Source: Hoeflea sp.
GTDB lineage: Bacteria; Pseudomonadota; Alphaproteobacteria; Rhizobiales; Rhizobiaceae
Direction: 5' to 3'
Assembly (NCBI RefSeq): GCF_002733955.1
Contig: NZ_NVXQ01000024.1
Location: forward strand, 1 to 64,000
DNA: 64,000 nt
Shown here: positions 43,318-53,426 of the stretch, piece by piece
Position numbering within the stretch: position 1 is the first letter of the stretch
Layout: every line of letters starts with the position of its first letter
The notes under the pieces: generated by a model
Database searches by the model: none
What the model was told of the DNA's origin: nothing
The model's input: the letters and a program-made list of their open reading frames with translations, nothing else
Made by a program: the position numbers and the translations under genes

Positions 43318-44583
43318 TCAGGCCTGGAATGCCCGCTCGAGCATTGCGGCGACACCAAGCAAGGTCTTGTCCCGTCCAAACCGGGCGACAGCCTGTACGC
43401 CAAGCGGCATGCCGGCGTCATTCGTAAAGCCGGGAATGTTGATCGCCGGGGTTCCCATCAGGGTCCAGAGCTTGTTGAAGCGGGGATCGCCGGTGGTCTG
43501 CAGGCCCAACGGCGCGGAACCCGGGGCAGACGGCGTGAGCAGAATGTCGACTTCCCTGAACAGGGCGCTGGTGGCATTGCGTCCATGTTTGACCAGCCTG
43601 CGGGCTGCGTCATACTCCGATGGGGCAATTGCCTGACCGGCTTCGATCGTCTGGACGAGGATGGCGCTCAACTGATCCCGGAACCGGGCGAGATCTGGGC
43701 CACAGGCCAGACCTGCCTCGTAATCCTGAATGGTCTTGTGCGCGTCGCGGGCATGCGCCAGGGCTTCGGGCTCGCCGATCTCGCCGACATCGAAACCTGC
43801 ATCAGCCGCCAGGTCAGCGGCCTTTTCGAGCGCTTCGCGCATGGCTGGATCGGCTGTTTCGAGCTGTGCACAGCGGTAGAGCCCGACTCGGATGCCGGCC
43901 GGATCGACAGGCGGTGCGCCCTCGGGGACGGCGAGGTCGCGGCCGGTCAGCAGCTCGGCCAGCAAGGCCACATCCTCGACGCCGGCGGCAAACAGGCCGA
44001 CAGTGTCGAGCGATGGCGAGAAATGCTTCATCCCGGTGGTCGGCAACAGGCGGAAACTGGGCTTGTAGCCGGTGACGCCGCAAAAGGCTGCCGGGCGCAC
44101 CACGGAGCCGCCGGTCTGGGTGCCGATGGCAGCGGGGATCATGCCGGCGGCGACCGCTGCGGCTGAGCCGGAAGACGAGCCACCGGGCGTATGCGCGGGA
44201 TTGTGCGGGTTGACGGTTGGCGCCGGGCTGAAGAAGGCAAATTCCGTGGTCGCCGTCTTGCCGATGATGCTGGCGCCGCGCCGGCGGGCAAGATCGACAA
44301 TTGCCGCGTCAATACGCGGCTGGAAGCCGTCATAGGCAGGCGAGCCATAGGTGGTCGGCTGATCGAAGCTGTCGAGAATATCCTTGACGCCGATGGCCAC
44401 ACCGGCGAGGGGGCCGTCGTCAGGAACGGCAGAGGGAAGGGCGACATGGGTGAAAGCCCGGATGCGGTCATCGTTGCGGGCGATGGCATCGCGGCATAGG
44501 GCGACCATCAGTTCAGGTCTGGCCTTGCCAGCATCGCGCGCCTTGATCAGAGCCGCCAGGCTCATCATCCGGTGGGTGTCCAT
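43318..44583 (-). CDS. amidase (amidase signature family)
   Basis: A 421-residue amidase signature enzyme that hydrolyses carboxamides. The Ser-cisSer-Lys triad is intact: Lys in IGVKDILDS, the Gly/Ser-rich GGSSSGSAAAVAAG and the nucleophile in GTQTGGSVVRPAA. No signal peptide. GGGAGG precedes the ATG. The substrate is unknown; GatA is unlikely because there is no gatCB context. It lies 26 bases after a DMT transporter's partner strand region, with that transporter downstream on the same strand order 45527-44610 then 44583, so the exporter gene is upstream and they may be co-transcribed. Confidence 0.87.
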   Translation of the reverse strand: MDTHRMMSLAALIKARDAGKARPELMVALCRDAIARNDDRIRAFTHVALPSAVPDDGPLAGVAIGVKDILDSFDQPTTYGSPAYDGFQPRIDAAIVDLARRRGASIIGKTATTEFAFFSPAPTVNPHNPAHTPGGSSSGSAAAVAAGMIPAAIGTQTGGSVVRPAAFCGVTGYKPSFRLLPTTGMKHFSPSLDTVGLFAAGVEDVALLAELLTGRDLAVPEGAPPVDPAGIRVGLYRCAQLETADPAMREALEKAADLAADAGFDVGEIGEPEALAHARDAHKTIQDYEAGLACGPDLARFRDQLSAILVQTIEAGQAIAPSEYDAARRLVKHGRNATSALFREVDILLTPSAPGSAPLGLQTTGDPRFNKLWTLMGTPAINIPGFTNDAGMPLGVQAVARFGRDKTLLGVAAMLERAFQA

Positions 44584-44609
44584 TCTGCCTCCCTGAAGCG
44601 GGACGGCAG

Positions 44610-45527
44610 TCAGGCCTGTCCCTTGCGTTTTATGCCGAGCCGGTTGTCCAGTGACAAGAGGCCAAGTGCAATCAGGCCCAATCCGAGTGCTTCGGTGAGC
44701 GACAGGGTTTCGCCGAGAAACAGAATGCCGAGCAGTATGGCTGCGGGTGGCACCAGCAGCGTGACCAGCGAGGCGGAAGTGGCGCCGGCGGAGCTCAAAA
44801 TGCGGAAGAAGACGATATAGGCAAAGGCGGTGGAGAGAAGCGCCAGCGCGAGGATGGCTGCGACGACGTTGAGCGGCGGCATCGGCAGGGCCCAGGGCTG
44901 ATCGACAACCGAGGCCAGCGGCAGCATGATCAGGCTCGAGGCGGTGAGCTGGCCAGTGGCGGTGATGCGTGGTGAGATGCCCTTGAAGCGCTTTCCGAAG
45001 GAGGCGGCAAAACCGTAGGAGACCGCCGCGCCGATCACGGCAAGCTTGGCCCAGAGCGGGCTGTCGGCGATGCCGAGCGCTGCGGGGCCAATCAGCATGA
45101 CCATACCGGCAAGTCCCAGCACACAGCCGATCAGCTTGGCCGGTGTGATTTTCTCGTCGGTGGTGAAGACTTGCGCCACCAGCACGGCCCAGAGCGGGGT
45201 TGTGGCATTGAGGATGGAGGCCAGACCCGAGCCGATCTTGGTCTGACCGAGGAAAATCAGGGTGAAGGGAATGGCGTTGTTGATCAGCCCCATGACCAGA
45301 AGTGCGCGCCAGTGGCTGGACAGGGTCTGGTAGAAGCCGGGCATGCGTCCGAAGACCAGATGCAGCGCGATCGCCGCCAGAGCCACACGGAACAGCACCA
45401 GTGTCATCGGCGGAACATGCTGCACGGCGATGCGGCCGAAGAAGAACGAGCCACCCCAGATGAAGCCGAGCAGGACAAGCAGACCCCAGGTGGCGAGATC
45501 CATGGAACGATTGGCAGACTCGGGCAT
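44610..45527 (-). CDS. EamA/DMT family transporter
   Basis: A 305-residue inner-membrane protein with ten helices made of two EamA repeats (LLGFIWGGSFFFGRIAV in the first, AVSYGFAASFGKRFKG at the start of the second). DMT proteins export amino acids or other small metabolites. Start ATG 45527 is chosen because AAGGA lies 7 bases before it. It is transcribed just ahead of the amidase, 26 bases apart, so one mRNA is likely. Confidence 0.87.
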   Translation of the reverse strand: MPESANRSMDLATWGLLVLLGFIWGGSFFFGRIAVQHVPPMTLVLFRVALAAIALHLVFGRMPGFYQTLSSHWRALLVMGLINNAIPFTLIFLGQTKIGSGLASILNATTPLWAVLVAQVFTTDEKITPAKLIGCVLGLAGMVMLIGPAALGIADSPLWAKLAVIGAAVSYGFAASFGKRFKGISPRITATGQLTASSLIMLPLASVVDQPWALPMPPLNVVAAILALALLSTAFAYIVFFRILSSAGATSASLVTLLVPPAAILLGILFLGETLSLTEALGLGLIALGLLSLDNRLGIKRKGQA

Positions 45528-45668
45528 TGGATTTTCCTTGCTGTACGCGCGGATGCTTGCCACAGGGACATGGCCTGCACCACCCGAATCAGCCCGTGTC
45601 CCGAAACAGTGTCATTTGCCGGTCGTCCGGCCTGTTGATAGTGTCGCGGACCAATCTGGAGACGCCAT

Positions 45669-46889
45669 ATGCAACGATTCGCCACCGGTACCGAGGCTGC
45701 ACTTGAACTCAGGCCGGATCATCCGCTGTATTGTTTCAGGCCTGAGGTGCTGAAGCAGGATGCGGCGCAGTTCATGAAGCTGTTTCCCGGCGATACCGCC
45801 TATGCGGTCAAGACCAACGGCGAGCCGATGGTGCTGAAGACGCTGGTGGAGGCGGGGGTGAAGATCTTCGACGTCGCCTCGCCGGGCGAATTCGAGGCGG
45901 TGCGGGCGGCCTCGCCGGATGCGGAGATGCTCTACATGCACCCGGTCAAGGCGCAGTCCGACATCCGCCTGGCGCTGGAAAAATACGGCATAAGGGTGAT
46001 GTCGCTCGACCATGAAGACGAGATCGCCAAGGTTCTCAGGATCGTCCGGGCGCTCGATCTCGATCCGGCCTCGATCAGCATTTTCGTGCGGCTGCATACC
46101 AAGGGTCATGCGATGTACGAGCTGTCGAAGAAATTCGGCGCCGCACCGGGCCATGCGGTGGAGCTGGTGCAGCGGCTTGACAAGATCGGCTTCAAGGTGG
46201 GGCTTTGCTTTCACGTCGGCAGCCAGGTCGAGGAGGCCGAATCCTACGAGCTGGCGCTCAAATCCGCCGACTGGGTGCGCAACAGGGCCGGGGTCGATCT
46301 GGTCGGACTTGATGTCGGCGGCGGCTTTCCCGCAGTCTACGGCCATGATCCGAACCGCAAGGCCAAGCCGATGCCGCCGCTCGAAGAGCTGATGGGCGAG
46401 CTCAGATCCAACATCACCGAATGGGCCTTTGACGACATGCCGCTGGTGGCCGAACCGGGCCGTGTGGTGGTGGCGCGGGCGTTCTCGCTGATCGTGCGGG
46501 TGCTCTTGAGGAAGGGCCGCAGGCTTTACATCAATGACGGTATCTGGGCCTCGCTGTCGGACAGCTGGACCGGCAAGATCACGCTGCCGGCGCGGTTCAT
46601 CCCCGATCCGGCGCGCAAGATCCGCAAGGGCAAACCCGACAATGTGGTGCCGTTCAAGGTCTGCGGGGCGACCTGCGACTCCGTCGACATCCTGTCGCGG
46701 CCGTTCTGGCTGCCGGAGACGGTGGATACCGGCGACTGGATCGAAATCGGCCATATCGGGGCCTATTCGCTGTCGCTGAGGACCCGCTTCAACGGGTTTT
46801 ATCCCGATGATTTTGTCGAAATCACCACGCCCTTCGGCGATGAAGGCGCGCCGGACAGTTATGCCAGCCTGGAGACGATGGCCGACTGA
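45669..46889 (+). CDS. type III PLP-dependent decarboxylase (ornithine/lysine decarboxylase-like)
   Basis: A 406-residue alanine-racemase-fold decarboxylase. PLP lysine in TAYAVKTNGEP, HVGSQ, the phosphate-binding GGGFPAVYG and EPGRVVVA, and the second-subunit Cys in GATCDSVD are all present. This is the group of eukaryotic-type ornithine decarboxylases and bacterial lysine/ornithine decarboxylases, which make putrescine or cadaverine. It is slightly longer than the usual ~380. GGAG is 7 bases before the ATG. Polyamine synthesis is the likely role. Confidence 0.87.
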   Translation: MQRFATGTEAALELRPDHPLYCFRPEVLKQDAAQFMKLFPGDTAYAVKTNGEPMVLKTLVEAGVKIFDVASPGEFEAVRAASPDAEMLYMHPVKAQSDIRLALEKYGIRVMSLDHEDEIAKVLRIVRALDLDPASISIFVRLHTKGHAMYELSKKFGAAPGHAVELVQRLDKIGFKVGLCFHVGSQVEEAESYELALKSADWVRNRAGVDLVGLDVGGGFPAVYGHDPNRKAKPMPPLEELMGELRSNITEWAFDDMPLVAEPGRVVVARAFSLIVRVLLRKGRRLYINDGIWASLSDSWTGKITLPARFIPDPARKIRKGKPDNVVPFKVCGATCDSVDILSRPFWLPETVDTGDWIEIGHIGAYSLSLRTRFNGFYPDDFVEITTPFGDEGAPDSYASLETMAD

Positions 46890-47012
46890 GGGGAACCAAT
46901 GCCGCTGCTTGCGGGTTGACCGGTGCCGGCATCGCGGCGCCGGGCGGTTTCCGGCTGTCCAGTGATGATGATACCGGCACAGCAGCCGATCAATTCACGA
47001 AGGACGCCGAGC

Positions 47013-47492
47013 ATGGAGAATCCGATCTTTTTCGACAACTGGGCCGGGATTGGCCGCATTCTGGTTACCGGGGTGCTGGCCTATGCGGCGCTGATCGTGA
47101 TGCTGCGCACCTCGGGCAAGCGGACGCTGAGCAAGTTCAACGCGTTCGATTTCATCGTCACCATCTGCCTGGGCTCGATGCTGTCCTCGATCATCATCAC
47201 CAAATCGGTGCCGCTGATGGAGGGGATCGTGGCGCTGGCGTTGCTGATCTCGCTGCAATACGGCATCACCTGGCTGTCGGTGCGATCGAAACCGTTCGAA
47301 AACCTGATCAAGAGCGAACCCAGATTGCTGGTGCATCGCGGGGTCTACCAGGACAAGGCGATGCGGCGGGAACGGGTGACGATCGAAGAAATCACCGCGG
47401 CGCTGCACCAGAACGGCAAGACGGATCTTTCGGCTGACACATCGGTGGTGCTCGAAACTGATGGGTCACTGAACGTGTTCGAGGCTGCCTGA
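47013..47492 (+). CDS. DUF421 (YetF-like) membrane protein
   Basis: A 159-residue protein with three N-terminal helices and a cytoplasmic domain of the YetF family (SGKRTLSKFNAFDFIVTICLGS is the family hallmark, then LLVHRGVYQDKAMRRERVT). ATG 47013 matches the family N-terminus; the frame is open upstream without a start site. Function is not established. Single gene. Confidence 0.85.
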   Translation: MENPIFFDNWAGIGRILVTGVLAYAALIVMLRTSGKRTLSKFNAFDFIVTICLGSMLSSIIITKSVPLMEGIVALALLISLQYGITWLSVRSKPFENLIKSEPRLLVHRGVYQDKAMRRERVTIEEITAALHQNGKTDLSADTSVVLETDGSLNVFEAA

Positions 47493-47606
47493 CACAGGGT
47501 GGGGTAACATATTGCGCCGCGCGCATCTGTCGCGCGGGAGAAGGCGGAAGACTGCGGTATAGTCATGGTTCACCCGCCGCCTTTCAAAAGGTCAGGAACC
47601 CGTGGC

Positions 47607-47852
47607 ATGCCCAAGCTGATCCGTTTCGTGCTTATCAATTCAGCCCTTGGCGTGCTGATCGGCTGGCTGGTGGCAGCAGCGGTGGTCTATTTCAACATCA
47701 ACGGATTTGGTGATCTGGTGCTCGGATCGTCAAGCCGCATCGCGGCTATCTTCATCCTGCTGGTGTCGTTTGGCTCGACCTTCGGATTTGCGGTGATGGC
47801 GACAGCGGTGATGCTGATGCCGGTCGACAAGGACGAGTTCGACAAGCTGTAA
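47607..47852 (+). CDS. small two-TM membrane protein
   Basis: An 81-residue protein with two hydrophobic helices (about residues 6-27 and 42-70) and an acidic end (PVDKDEFDKL). AGGA lies 9 bases before ATG 47607. No family is named with confidence. It is convergent with the chemoreceptor gene, with a strong hairpin in between. Confidence 0.65.
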   Translation: MPKLIRFVLINSALGVLIGWLVAAAVVYFNINGFGDLVLGSSSRIAAIFILLVSFGSTFGFAVMATAVMLMPVDKDEFDKL

Positions 47853-47870
47853 TCAAGCGGATGTGTAGCA

Positions 47871-47906
47871 AGAGGCCACGCTTACCGGCTGGTGAGCGTG
47901 GTCTCT
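47871..47906. terminator. bidirectional hairpin between convergent genes
   Basis: Twelve-base arms AGAGGCCACGCT and AGCGTGGTCTCT pair with a single G-U and a 12-base loop. It lies between the convergent small membrane protein and chemoreceptor genes. Confidence 0.6.
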
Positions 47907-47927
47907 GTCATTCCCATGCGCCTGCGG

Positions 47928-50042
47928 TCAGGCGGCGCGGGCTTTTTGAGCGTGGGCTGGCTGGCTGCCGGCCTGGCCGCTTATCTGGAAGCGGGAGATG
48001 GCCTGGTTGAGGGTTTCGGTCTCGCCGAAGACCGTGTGCACGGCTGCGGTGGTTTCCTCGACCATGGCGGCGTTCTGCTGGGTGACCTGGTCCATCTGGT
48101 TGACGGCGGTGTTGATCTCCTGAATGCCCGAGGACTGTTCCTGCGAGGAGGTGACCATGGCGCTGACATTGGAGTTGATCGACTGCACATGACCGCCAAT
48201 CTTCTGAAGCGCCTCGCCGGTGCGGGTCACCAGAGTGACGCCGGACTGGACGTGGGATTCGGATTTTTCCAGCAGCGTGTTGATCTCCTTGGCGGCGCTG
48301 GCCGAACGCTGGGCCAGCTCCCGCACTTCTTGGGCGACCACGGCAAACCCGCGTCCGGCTTCACCGGCGCGCGCGGCCTCGACACCTGCATTGAGCGCCA
48401 GCAAATTGGTCTGGAAGGCGATTTCGTTGATCACGCCGATGATCTGGGCCACCTGCCTTGAGGAGGTCTCGATCTCGCTCATGGCGGTCACGGTGTCGCT
48501 GACAATGGTCTCGGATTCGCTGGCGACGCTTGAAGCCTCGCCGACCATGCGGCCGATTTCCGTGGCACGCTTGTGCGCGGCCTGGACCGTCGAGGTGATC
48601 TCGTCGAGTGCTGCGGCGGTCTGTTCCAGCGAGGCTGCCTGCTGCTCGGTCCGGCGCGACAGATTGTCGGTCGAGCTGCGGATCTCTGCTGTGCCCTGAC
48701 CGATGTTTGCAGAGCTGGTGGAAATGGTCGCGAAAGCGGTTTCGAGGCTTTCGATGGATGTGTTGAAATCGCGGCGCACCGCTTCGAGCGAACCGGGGAA
48801 GGGCTTGGTGATGCGGAAGGCCAGGTTGCCGTCTGCCAGTTTGCCCAGACCTTCGGCCAGGGCGGAGACAGCCTCCTGCAGTTGCTGCGCCTGGCGGGCC
48901 TTTTCGGCTTCGTTCGCCGCGCGCTCTTCCTCGGAGGCAAAGCGGGTTTCCTCGGCCTCGTTCTCGAGATCGATATTGCGCAGCGCGGAGTTGCGGAACA
49001 CTTCCACGGCCTTGGCCATGGAGCCAAGCTCGTCGGAACGGTCGGTGAAGGGGACCTCGGTCTTCAGGTCACCCTTTGCCAGCAGTCCCATATAGCCGGT
49101 CATGCTGGCCAGCGGGCGGTAGATCATCGGCCTGCTGATCAGCGAGATGGCACCGGCAATAAGGATCATCAGCAGGAAAACGGCTGCCGCCGCCCATTGC
49201 CCGGCCGTGGCAATGGCATTGTAATTGGAGCGGTCGACGGCGACGATTGCGACGCCGATGGTGGCGCCCGAGACATCGGCAATCGGAAACACGGTGTTGG
49301 CGTAGACGCCGTCGGTGCCGGGCATCGTCTCGAAGGTGACCCGCTTGCCGGTGAGGTCTGCAAGGCCGAGAGATTTCACCGGATCCTGGCCGGCGGGCAA
49401 GGTGGTGCCGATCTCTTTCAGACCCTCGCTGCTGAGGGCGAAGATCGCGGCCGGATTGCCGGTGTTGCGGGTGAATTTCTCGACGAAGCCTGAGTGCAGG
49501 CTGAGGCCGAATTCGACCGAACCGATGTGCTTGCCATCATGCGAAATCGGGGCCAGGCCGCGGATGCCGATGCCGGCGACCCCGGCTTCAAGCCCGGACA
49601 GGCTGGCCTTTGTTGAATTGACCTGCAGCACCGTGTTGCGGAAACCGGAGAGATCGTCGCCGAATTTTTCCGGCTTGTGAACCCGCAGGAACGAGGTGGC
49701 CGGTGGAAGGTGGAACTGGAACTGGCGGACGTCATACTCGCTCTTGAGCATCTCGAACGAGCTCTTGAACTCGGCGGCCAGGGTGTCGCGATCAAGCGCT
49801 GCGAAGGATTGCCTGACGCTTTGCTGTTCGGCCACCAGCTTGGCCAGCATGGTGGCTGCGCGCTGCGAGGCGGACAGCTCGGACTGGAACTCGGTCTCGA
49901 CGCTTGCCAATTTGTCCTGCATGGCCTGGGAGACGAAGCGCTCGCTCAGTGTGTAGACCGTGCCGGCCACCGCAATGGCTGAAATCAGCGCCCCGCCGAA
50001 AAGCAGCGTGTTGAACTTGCTGCTGATGTTCATCTTGATCAT
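47928..50042 (-). CDS. methyl-accepting chemotaxis protein with dCache sensor
   Basis: A 704-residue chemoreceptor. TM1 is about residues 12-32, a periplasmic dCache_3-type sensor follows ([20 protein letters not shown] near 105-124, [23 protein letters not shown] near 157-179), TM2 is about 282-303, then HAMP, a coiled coil and the signalling hairpin [22 protein letters not shown] second HAMP-like unit ([18 protein letters not shown]) precedes the signalling domain. There is no C-terminal CheR pentapeptide. AAGGA lies 7 bases before ATG 50042. The ligand is unknown. It is not next to che genes. Confidence 0.92.
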   Translation of the reverse strand: MIKMNISSKFNTLLFGGALISAIAVAGTVYTLSERFVSQAMQDKLASVETEFQSELSASQRAATMLAKLVAEQQSVRQSFAALDRDTLAAEFKSSFEMLKSEYDVRQFQFHLPPATSFLRVHKPEKFGDDLSGFRNTVLQVNSTKASLSGLEAGVAGIGIRGLAPISHDGKHIGSVEFGLSLHSGFVEKFTRNTGNPAAIFALSSEGLKEIGTTLPAGQDPVKSLGLADLTGKRVTFETMPGTDGVYANTVFPIADVSGATIGVAIVAVDRSNYNAIATAGQWAAAAVFLLMILIAGAISLISRPMIYRPLASMTGYMGLLAKGDLKTEVPFTDRSDELGSMAKAVEVFRNSALRNIDLENEAEETRFASEEERAANEAEKARQAQQLQEAVSALAEGLGKLADGNLAFRITKPFPGSLEAVRRDFNTSIESLETAFATISTSSANIGQGTAEIRSSTDNLSRRTEQQAASLEQTAAALDEITSTVQAAHKRATEIGRMVGEASSVASESETIVSDTVTAMSEIETSSRQVAQIIGVINEIAFQTNLLALNAGVEAARAGEAGRGFAVVAQEVRELAQRSASAAKEINTLLEKSESHVQSGVTLVTRTGEALQKIGGHVQSINSNVSAMVTSSQEQSSGIQEINTAVNQMDQVTQQNAAMVEETTAAVHTVFGETETLNQAISRFQISGQAGSQPAHAQKARAA

Positions 50043-50466
50043 GGGATGGTCCTTGTCGCTTCGGGTACCTTGCGGACCGGCGTGACGCCACGTGCCGCAA
50101 GCGTAAAAGGGGGGAGAGATCCAGAAGCTGACCTGCGGCTTTCCCGAGACAACAGCATCCGTGGCAAGCAAAACCTGATCTGGAAGCGCTGGTGACAGGT
50201 TTTCTGGATGCTTGAGTCATTCAAACATTATTATATTTGTATTTGTACTTCACTCCAAACCCGTTGATTTTCCGTAAACCACGATCGGACAGCTGCAGAA
50301 AAAACGGCACGGCTCGACCATGGGAGACCAAGGCGGCCGGCAGTCGGCGCGCGTTTTCGCCCTGTCCGGGCGTCTGCGCGGGCTTCCGGTCCGGGCGCAC
50401 ACCCCGCCTTAAGTCTTTCCCTTTTGCTGCAAAGCACACTAGGCTGAAAGCTTGAGGGAGACGCTG
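50043..50466. other. divergent promoter region of chemoreceptor and antiporter
   Basis: About 420 bases with no credible gene. An AT-rich patch near 50215-50260 is the likeliest place for promoters of the two divergent genes. No clear operator is seen. Confidence 0.4.
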
Positions 50467-52092
50467 ATGGAAGACGAAATCTCGGGTGCGGTCGAAGCGG
50501 TTGGCGGTGCTGTGGAACAGGCCGTGGCCCAGGTGGTCGAGCAGGCCGGCCAGGGCGGGCATCATGGGGATGCGATGCTGGCGATCGCCGTTGCCGTGGC
50601 CATTGCGGCACTGATGGGGCTGGGCTTCATGCGGCTCAGGCAGCCGCCGCTGGTGGGCTTCATCCTTGCCGGGCTGGCGCTTGGCCCCACCGGGCTGGGG
50701 GTGATTTCGACATCCGAGAACGTCTCGCTGCTGGCTGAACTTGGCGTGATCGTTCTGCTGTTCTTCATCGGCATGGAGCTGTCGATCAAGGCCTTCGTGC
50801 TCAGCCTCAAGCAGGCCGTGATCGTTGCCGGAGGACAATTGCTGGCCTCGATGGTGCTGGCGGCGCTGCTGGCCTTCCTGCTTGACGCCAGCCCTTCCGA
50901 GACCCTCATCCTGGGCTTCATCATCGCGCTGTCGAGCACCGTGGTGGCGATGAAGATGCTGGATGAAATGGGCGAGTTGCGCAGCGCGCCGGGCCGGGTG
51001 GCCGTCGGTGTGCTGATCGCGCAGGACATCGCCGTGGTTCCGATGCTGATCCTGGTTTCCAGCCTTGGCGGAGAGGGGTTTGAGCTCGGCGAAGTGGCCT
51101 TCAAGGTGGTGGTTGCGGTGGCGCTGCTGGCCGGTCTGCTGTGGTGGTTCGGGCGCAATCCGAAGCTCAAGCTGCCCTTTGCCGAAGCCATCGAGGACAA
51201 TGTCGACTTGCTGGCGATCGGCTCGCTGGCGCTGTGCTTTTCGGCCGCGGCCCTGTCGGGGCTGGCCGGGCTGTCGCCGGTCTATGGCGCCTTTCTCGCC
51301 GGCATCATCGTCGGCAATTCGACGCTTCGCAGCCGGGTCATTCCGGTGATCGAACCGATCCAGAGCATCCTGCTGGTGGTGTTCTTCCTCTCCATCGGCC
51401 TGCTGATCGACCTCGATTTCATCCTCGCCAATATCGCGCTGGTGCTTGCCGCTGCGCTGCTGGTGGTGGGGCTGAAGACGGCGCTCAACATCTTCCTGCT
51501 CAGGATCACCGGCTCCGACCCGAAGACGGCACTGCTGGCCGGGCTTTCGATGGCGCAGATCGGCGAGTTTTCCTTCGTGCTCGCGGCGGCAGGATTTGCC
51601 TCCGGGGCGTTTGGCTCGGACATCTACCGGCTGGCGATTGCGGTTACGGCAATCTCGCTGCTGGTCTCACCGATCTGGTTCAACCTGATGGAGCGCGTCG
51701 AGGACATGGCAAGCGAAGGTCTGGGCTCCTACAAGCAAGCGCTGGCGCAAGCCTATGAGGACGAACTGGACGGAGTGGAGAATGTGGTGTGGGCGACCCG
51801 GGCGCGCTACCGGGCTGTGCGCTTTGCGCTGTACCAGCGGCGGGTGCGCCGCGCCGGCGGCAAGGCAGACATCGCGGCCGGCAGCGAGGCCGGGCCGGTT
51901 GCCGCAGGGGGCGCCGGCCCAGACAGTCCGGGCGCGGATGCAGGTACCGACACGGGCCATCCGGGACCGCCGCCGCCTGCGATCAATGAGGCTGCGGCAG
52001 GTCCTCTGGACAAGAGCCCGGATCAAGCCCCCACGAACACGCCTGATGGAGACGCGCCCGAAGAGGACAGACCGGAAGCGGACAGGACCTAA
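50467..52092 (+). CDS. CPA2 cation:proton antiporter (Kef-type) without nucleotide-binding domain
   Basis: A 541-residue inner-membrane antiporter. The CPA2 core is clear: LMGLGFMRLRQPPLVGFILAG, TVVAMKMLDEMGELRS, QDIAVVPMLIL and the discontinuous helix region AGLSPVYGAFLAGIIVGNS, followed by GLSMAQIGEFSFVLAAAG. Unlike KefB/KefC it lacks the RCK/TrkA-N domain; instead the tail (~residues 460-541) is Pro/Ala/Gly-rich and acidic. It probably moves K+ or Na+ against H+. GAGGGAG precedes ATG 50467. It overlaps the convergent lytic transglycosylase by 4 bases. Confidence 0.85.
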   Translation: MEDEISGAVEAVGGAVEQAVAQVVEQAGQGGHHGDAMLAIAVAVAIAALMGLGFMRLRQPPLVGFILAGLALGPTGLGVISTSENVSLLAELGVIVLLFFIGMELSIKAFVLSLKQAVIVAGGQLLASMVLAALLAFLLDASPSETLILGFIIALSSTVVAMKMLDEMGELRSAPGRVAVGVLIAQDIAVVPMLILVSSLGGEGFELGEVAFKVVVAVALLAGLLWWFGRNPKLKLPFAEAIEDNVDLLAIGSLALCFSAAALSGLAGLSPVYGAFLAGIIVGNSTLRSRVIPVIEPIQSILLVVFFLSIGLLIDLDFILANIALVLAAALLVVGLKTALNIFLLRITGSDPKTALLAGLSMAQIGEFSFVLAAAGFASGAFGSDIYRLAIAVTAISLLVSPIWFNLMERVEDMASEGLGSYKQALAQAYEDELDGVENVVWATRARYRAVRFALYQRRVRRAGGKADIAAGSEAGPVAAGGAGPDSPGADAGTDTGHPGPPPPAINEAAAGPLDKSPDQAPTNTPDGDAPEEDRPEADRT

Positions 52093-53276
52093 AGCTTGTT
52101 GAGCAGGGTCTGATCCGGCCAGCCATCGGCGGGCAGGCCGAGGTGGAGCTGTTCGGCGCGGACGGCTGCGCGGGTGCCGCCGCCGAGGATGCCGTCGATC
52201 TTGCCGACATCATGGCCGCGGGCCTGGAGCTTCTGCTGCAGCTGCTTCATGGCGCCGTCATCGAGGCCATTGCCGGGATTGCCGGCGTCATAGGGCTTGG
52301 CGCCGGCCAGTCTGGTGGCGAAATAGGCGGCTGATGTGGTGTAGATGAAGCTCTGATTCCATTCGAGATAGATCGAGAAATTGGGGAATGCGAGGAAGGC
52401 GGGGCCGTTGCGGCCTTGCGGGAACAGCAGGTCGGCAGGCAGATTCTGCGATGTCGGCGTGCCGTTGGGGAATGTGACGCCCAGCGCGGTCCAGTCGTTC
52501 AGCGTCATGCCGCCATCGAGGCCGGATTTTTCATAGGGGAAATTGCCCGATGGCACCGAGACCTCGGCAAACCAGGGTTCTCCGGCGCGCCAGCCGAGCG
52601 ACTTGATGAACCTGGCTGCGGTCATGATAGCGTCTTCCGACGATGTCTTCAGATTGACGTGGCCGTCGCCGTCGCCATCGACGCCGAATTCGATGATGTC
52701 TCGGGGCAGCATCTGGACCTGGCCAATCTCGCCGGCCCAGGCGCCGGTGGTGCCGTTCGGATCGAGATCGCCATGGCCGACCATCTCGACGGCGGCGATC
52801 AGCTGCGGCCGGAACAGTTCGGGCCGGCGGCAGTCATGGGCGAGTGTCGCCAGCGCGTTCATGGTGTTGAAATCGCCCTGAACCGCGCCGAAATCCGTCT
52901 CCAGGCCCCAGAAGGCGGTGATGACGGCGGCGGGCACGCCATACTCGGTCTCGGCGCGGTCAAAGGTGTTGGCGTATTGCTTCATCTTCTTCGCGCCGAC
53001 CTGCATGCGGTTGGAGCTGACCGAGCGCCTGGAAAACTCGAGGAAGGTCTGGCGGAACACGCCCTGCGCCCGGTCGCGCGACAGCACCTTATTGTCGATG
53101 GAGGCATTGCGCAGCGCGCGCGTCGCAACCTCTTCGCTGACGCCCTTTGCCACCGCCTCGGCTTTCACGCCTTGGAGAAACTGGGCGAAATTGCCGCCGC
53201 AGGCGGGCGCCTGGGCCAGGGCCGGTGTGGCGCAGATCGTCGAGAGCAAAAGGGCAAATCGAAAGGTGCGTTTCAT
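52089..53276 (-). CDS. lytic murein transglycosylase, MltB-like
   Basis: A 395-residue exported enzyme that cuts peptidoglycan glycan strands. Signal peptide ends at Ala-Leu-Ala-Gln near residue 22. The SLT_2 domain has the catalytic Glu in ITAFWGLETDFGAVQGDFNT and GEIGQVQMLP; the C-terminus is a PG_binding_1 domain (MKQLQQKLQARGHDVGKIDG). Start ATG 53276 removes an upstream frame with no ribosome site. Periplasmic. Single gene. Confidence 0.9.
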   Translation of the reverse strand: MKRTFRFALLLSTICATPALAQAPACGGNFAQFLQGVKAEAVAKGVSEEVATRALRNASIDNKVLSRDRAQGVFRQTFLEFSRRSVSSNRMQVGAKKMKQYANTFDRAETEYGVPAAVITAFWGLETDFGAVQGDFNTMNALATLAHDCRRPELFRPQLIAAVEMVGHGDLDPNGTTGAWAGEIGQVQMLPRDIIEFGVDGDGDGHVNLKTSSEDAIMTAARFIKSLGWRAGEPWFAEVSVPSGNFPYEKSGLDGGMTLNDWTALGVTFPNGTPTSQNLPADLLFPQGRNGPAFLAFPNFSIYLEWNQSFIYTTSAAYFATRLAGAKPYDAGNPGNGLDDGAMKQLQQKLQARGHDVGKIDGILGGGTRAAVRAEQLHLGLPADGWPDQTLLNKL

Positions 53277-53426
53277 GATGGCTTGAACTCCTGAAGGGGC
53301 GGAGAAGGCACCCCAGATTTGTGGCAATGGTATGGTGCGATCCGACCATATTAGCTTGGCTATGGCCACAAACAATCATGGGCATGCGGCTGCCGGTCAT
53401 GAAAGGCGCTTGCCCGGTGGCGCTGA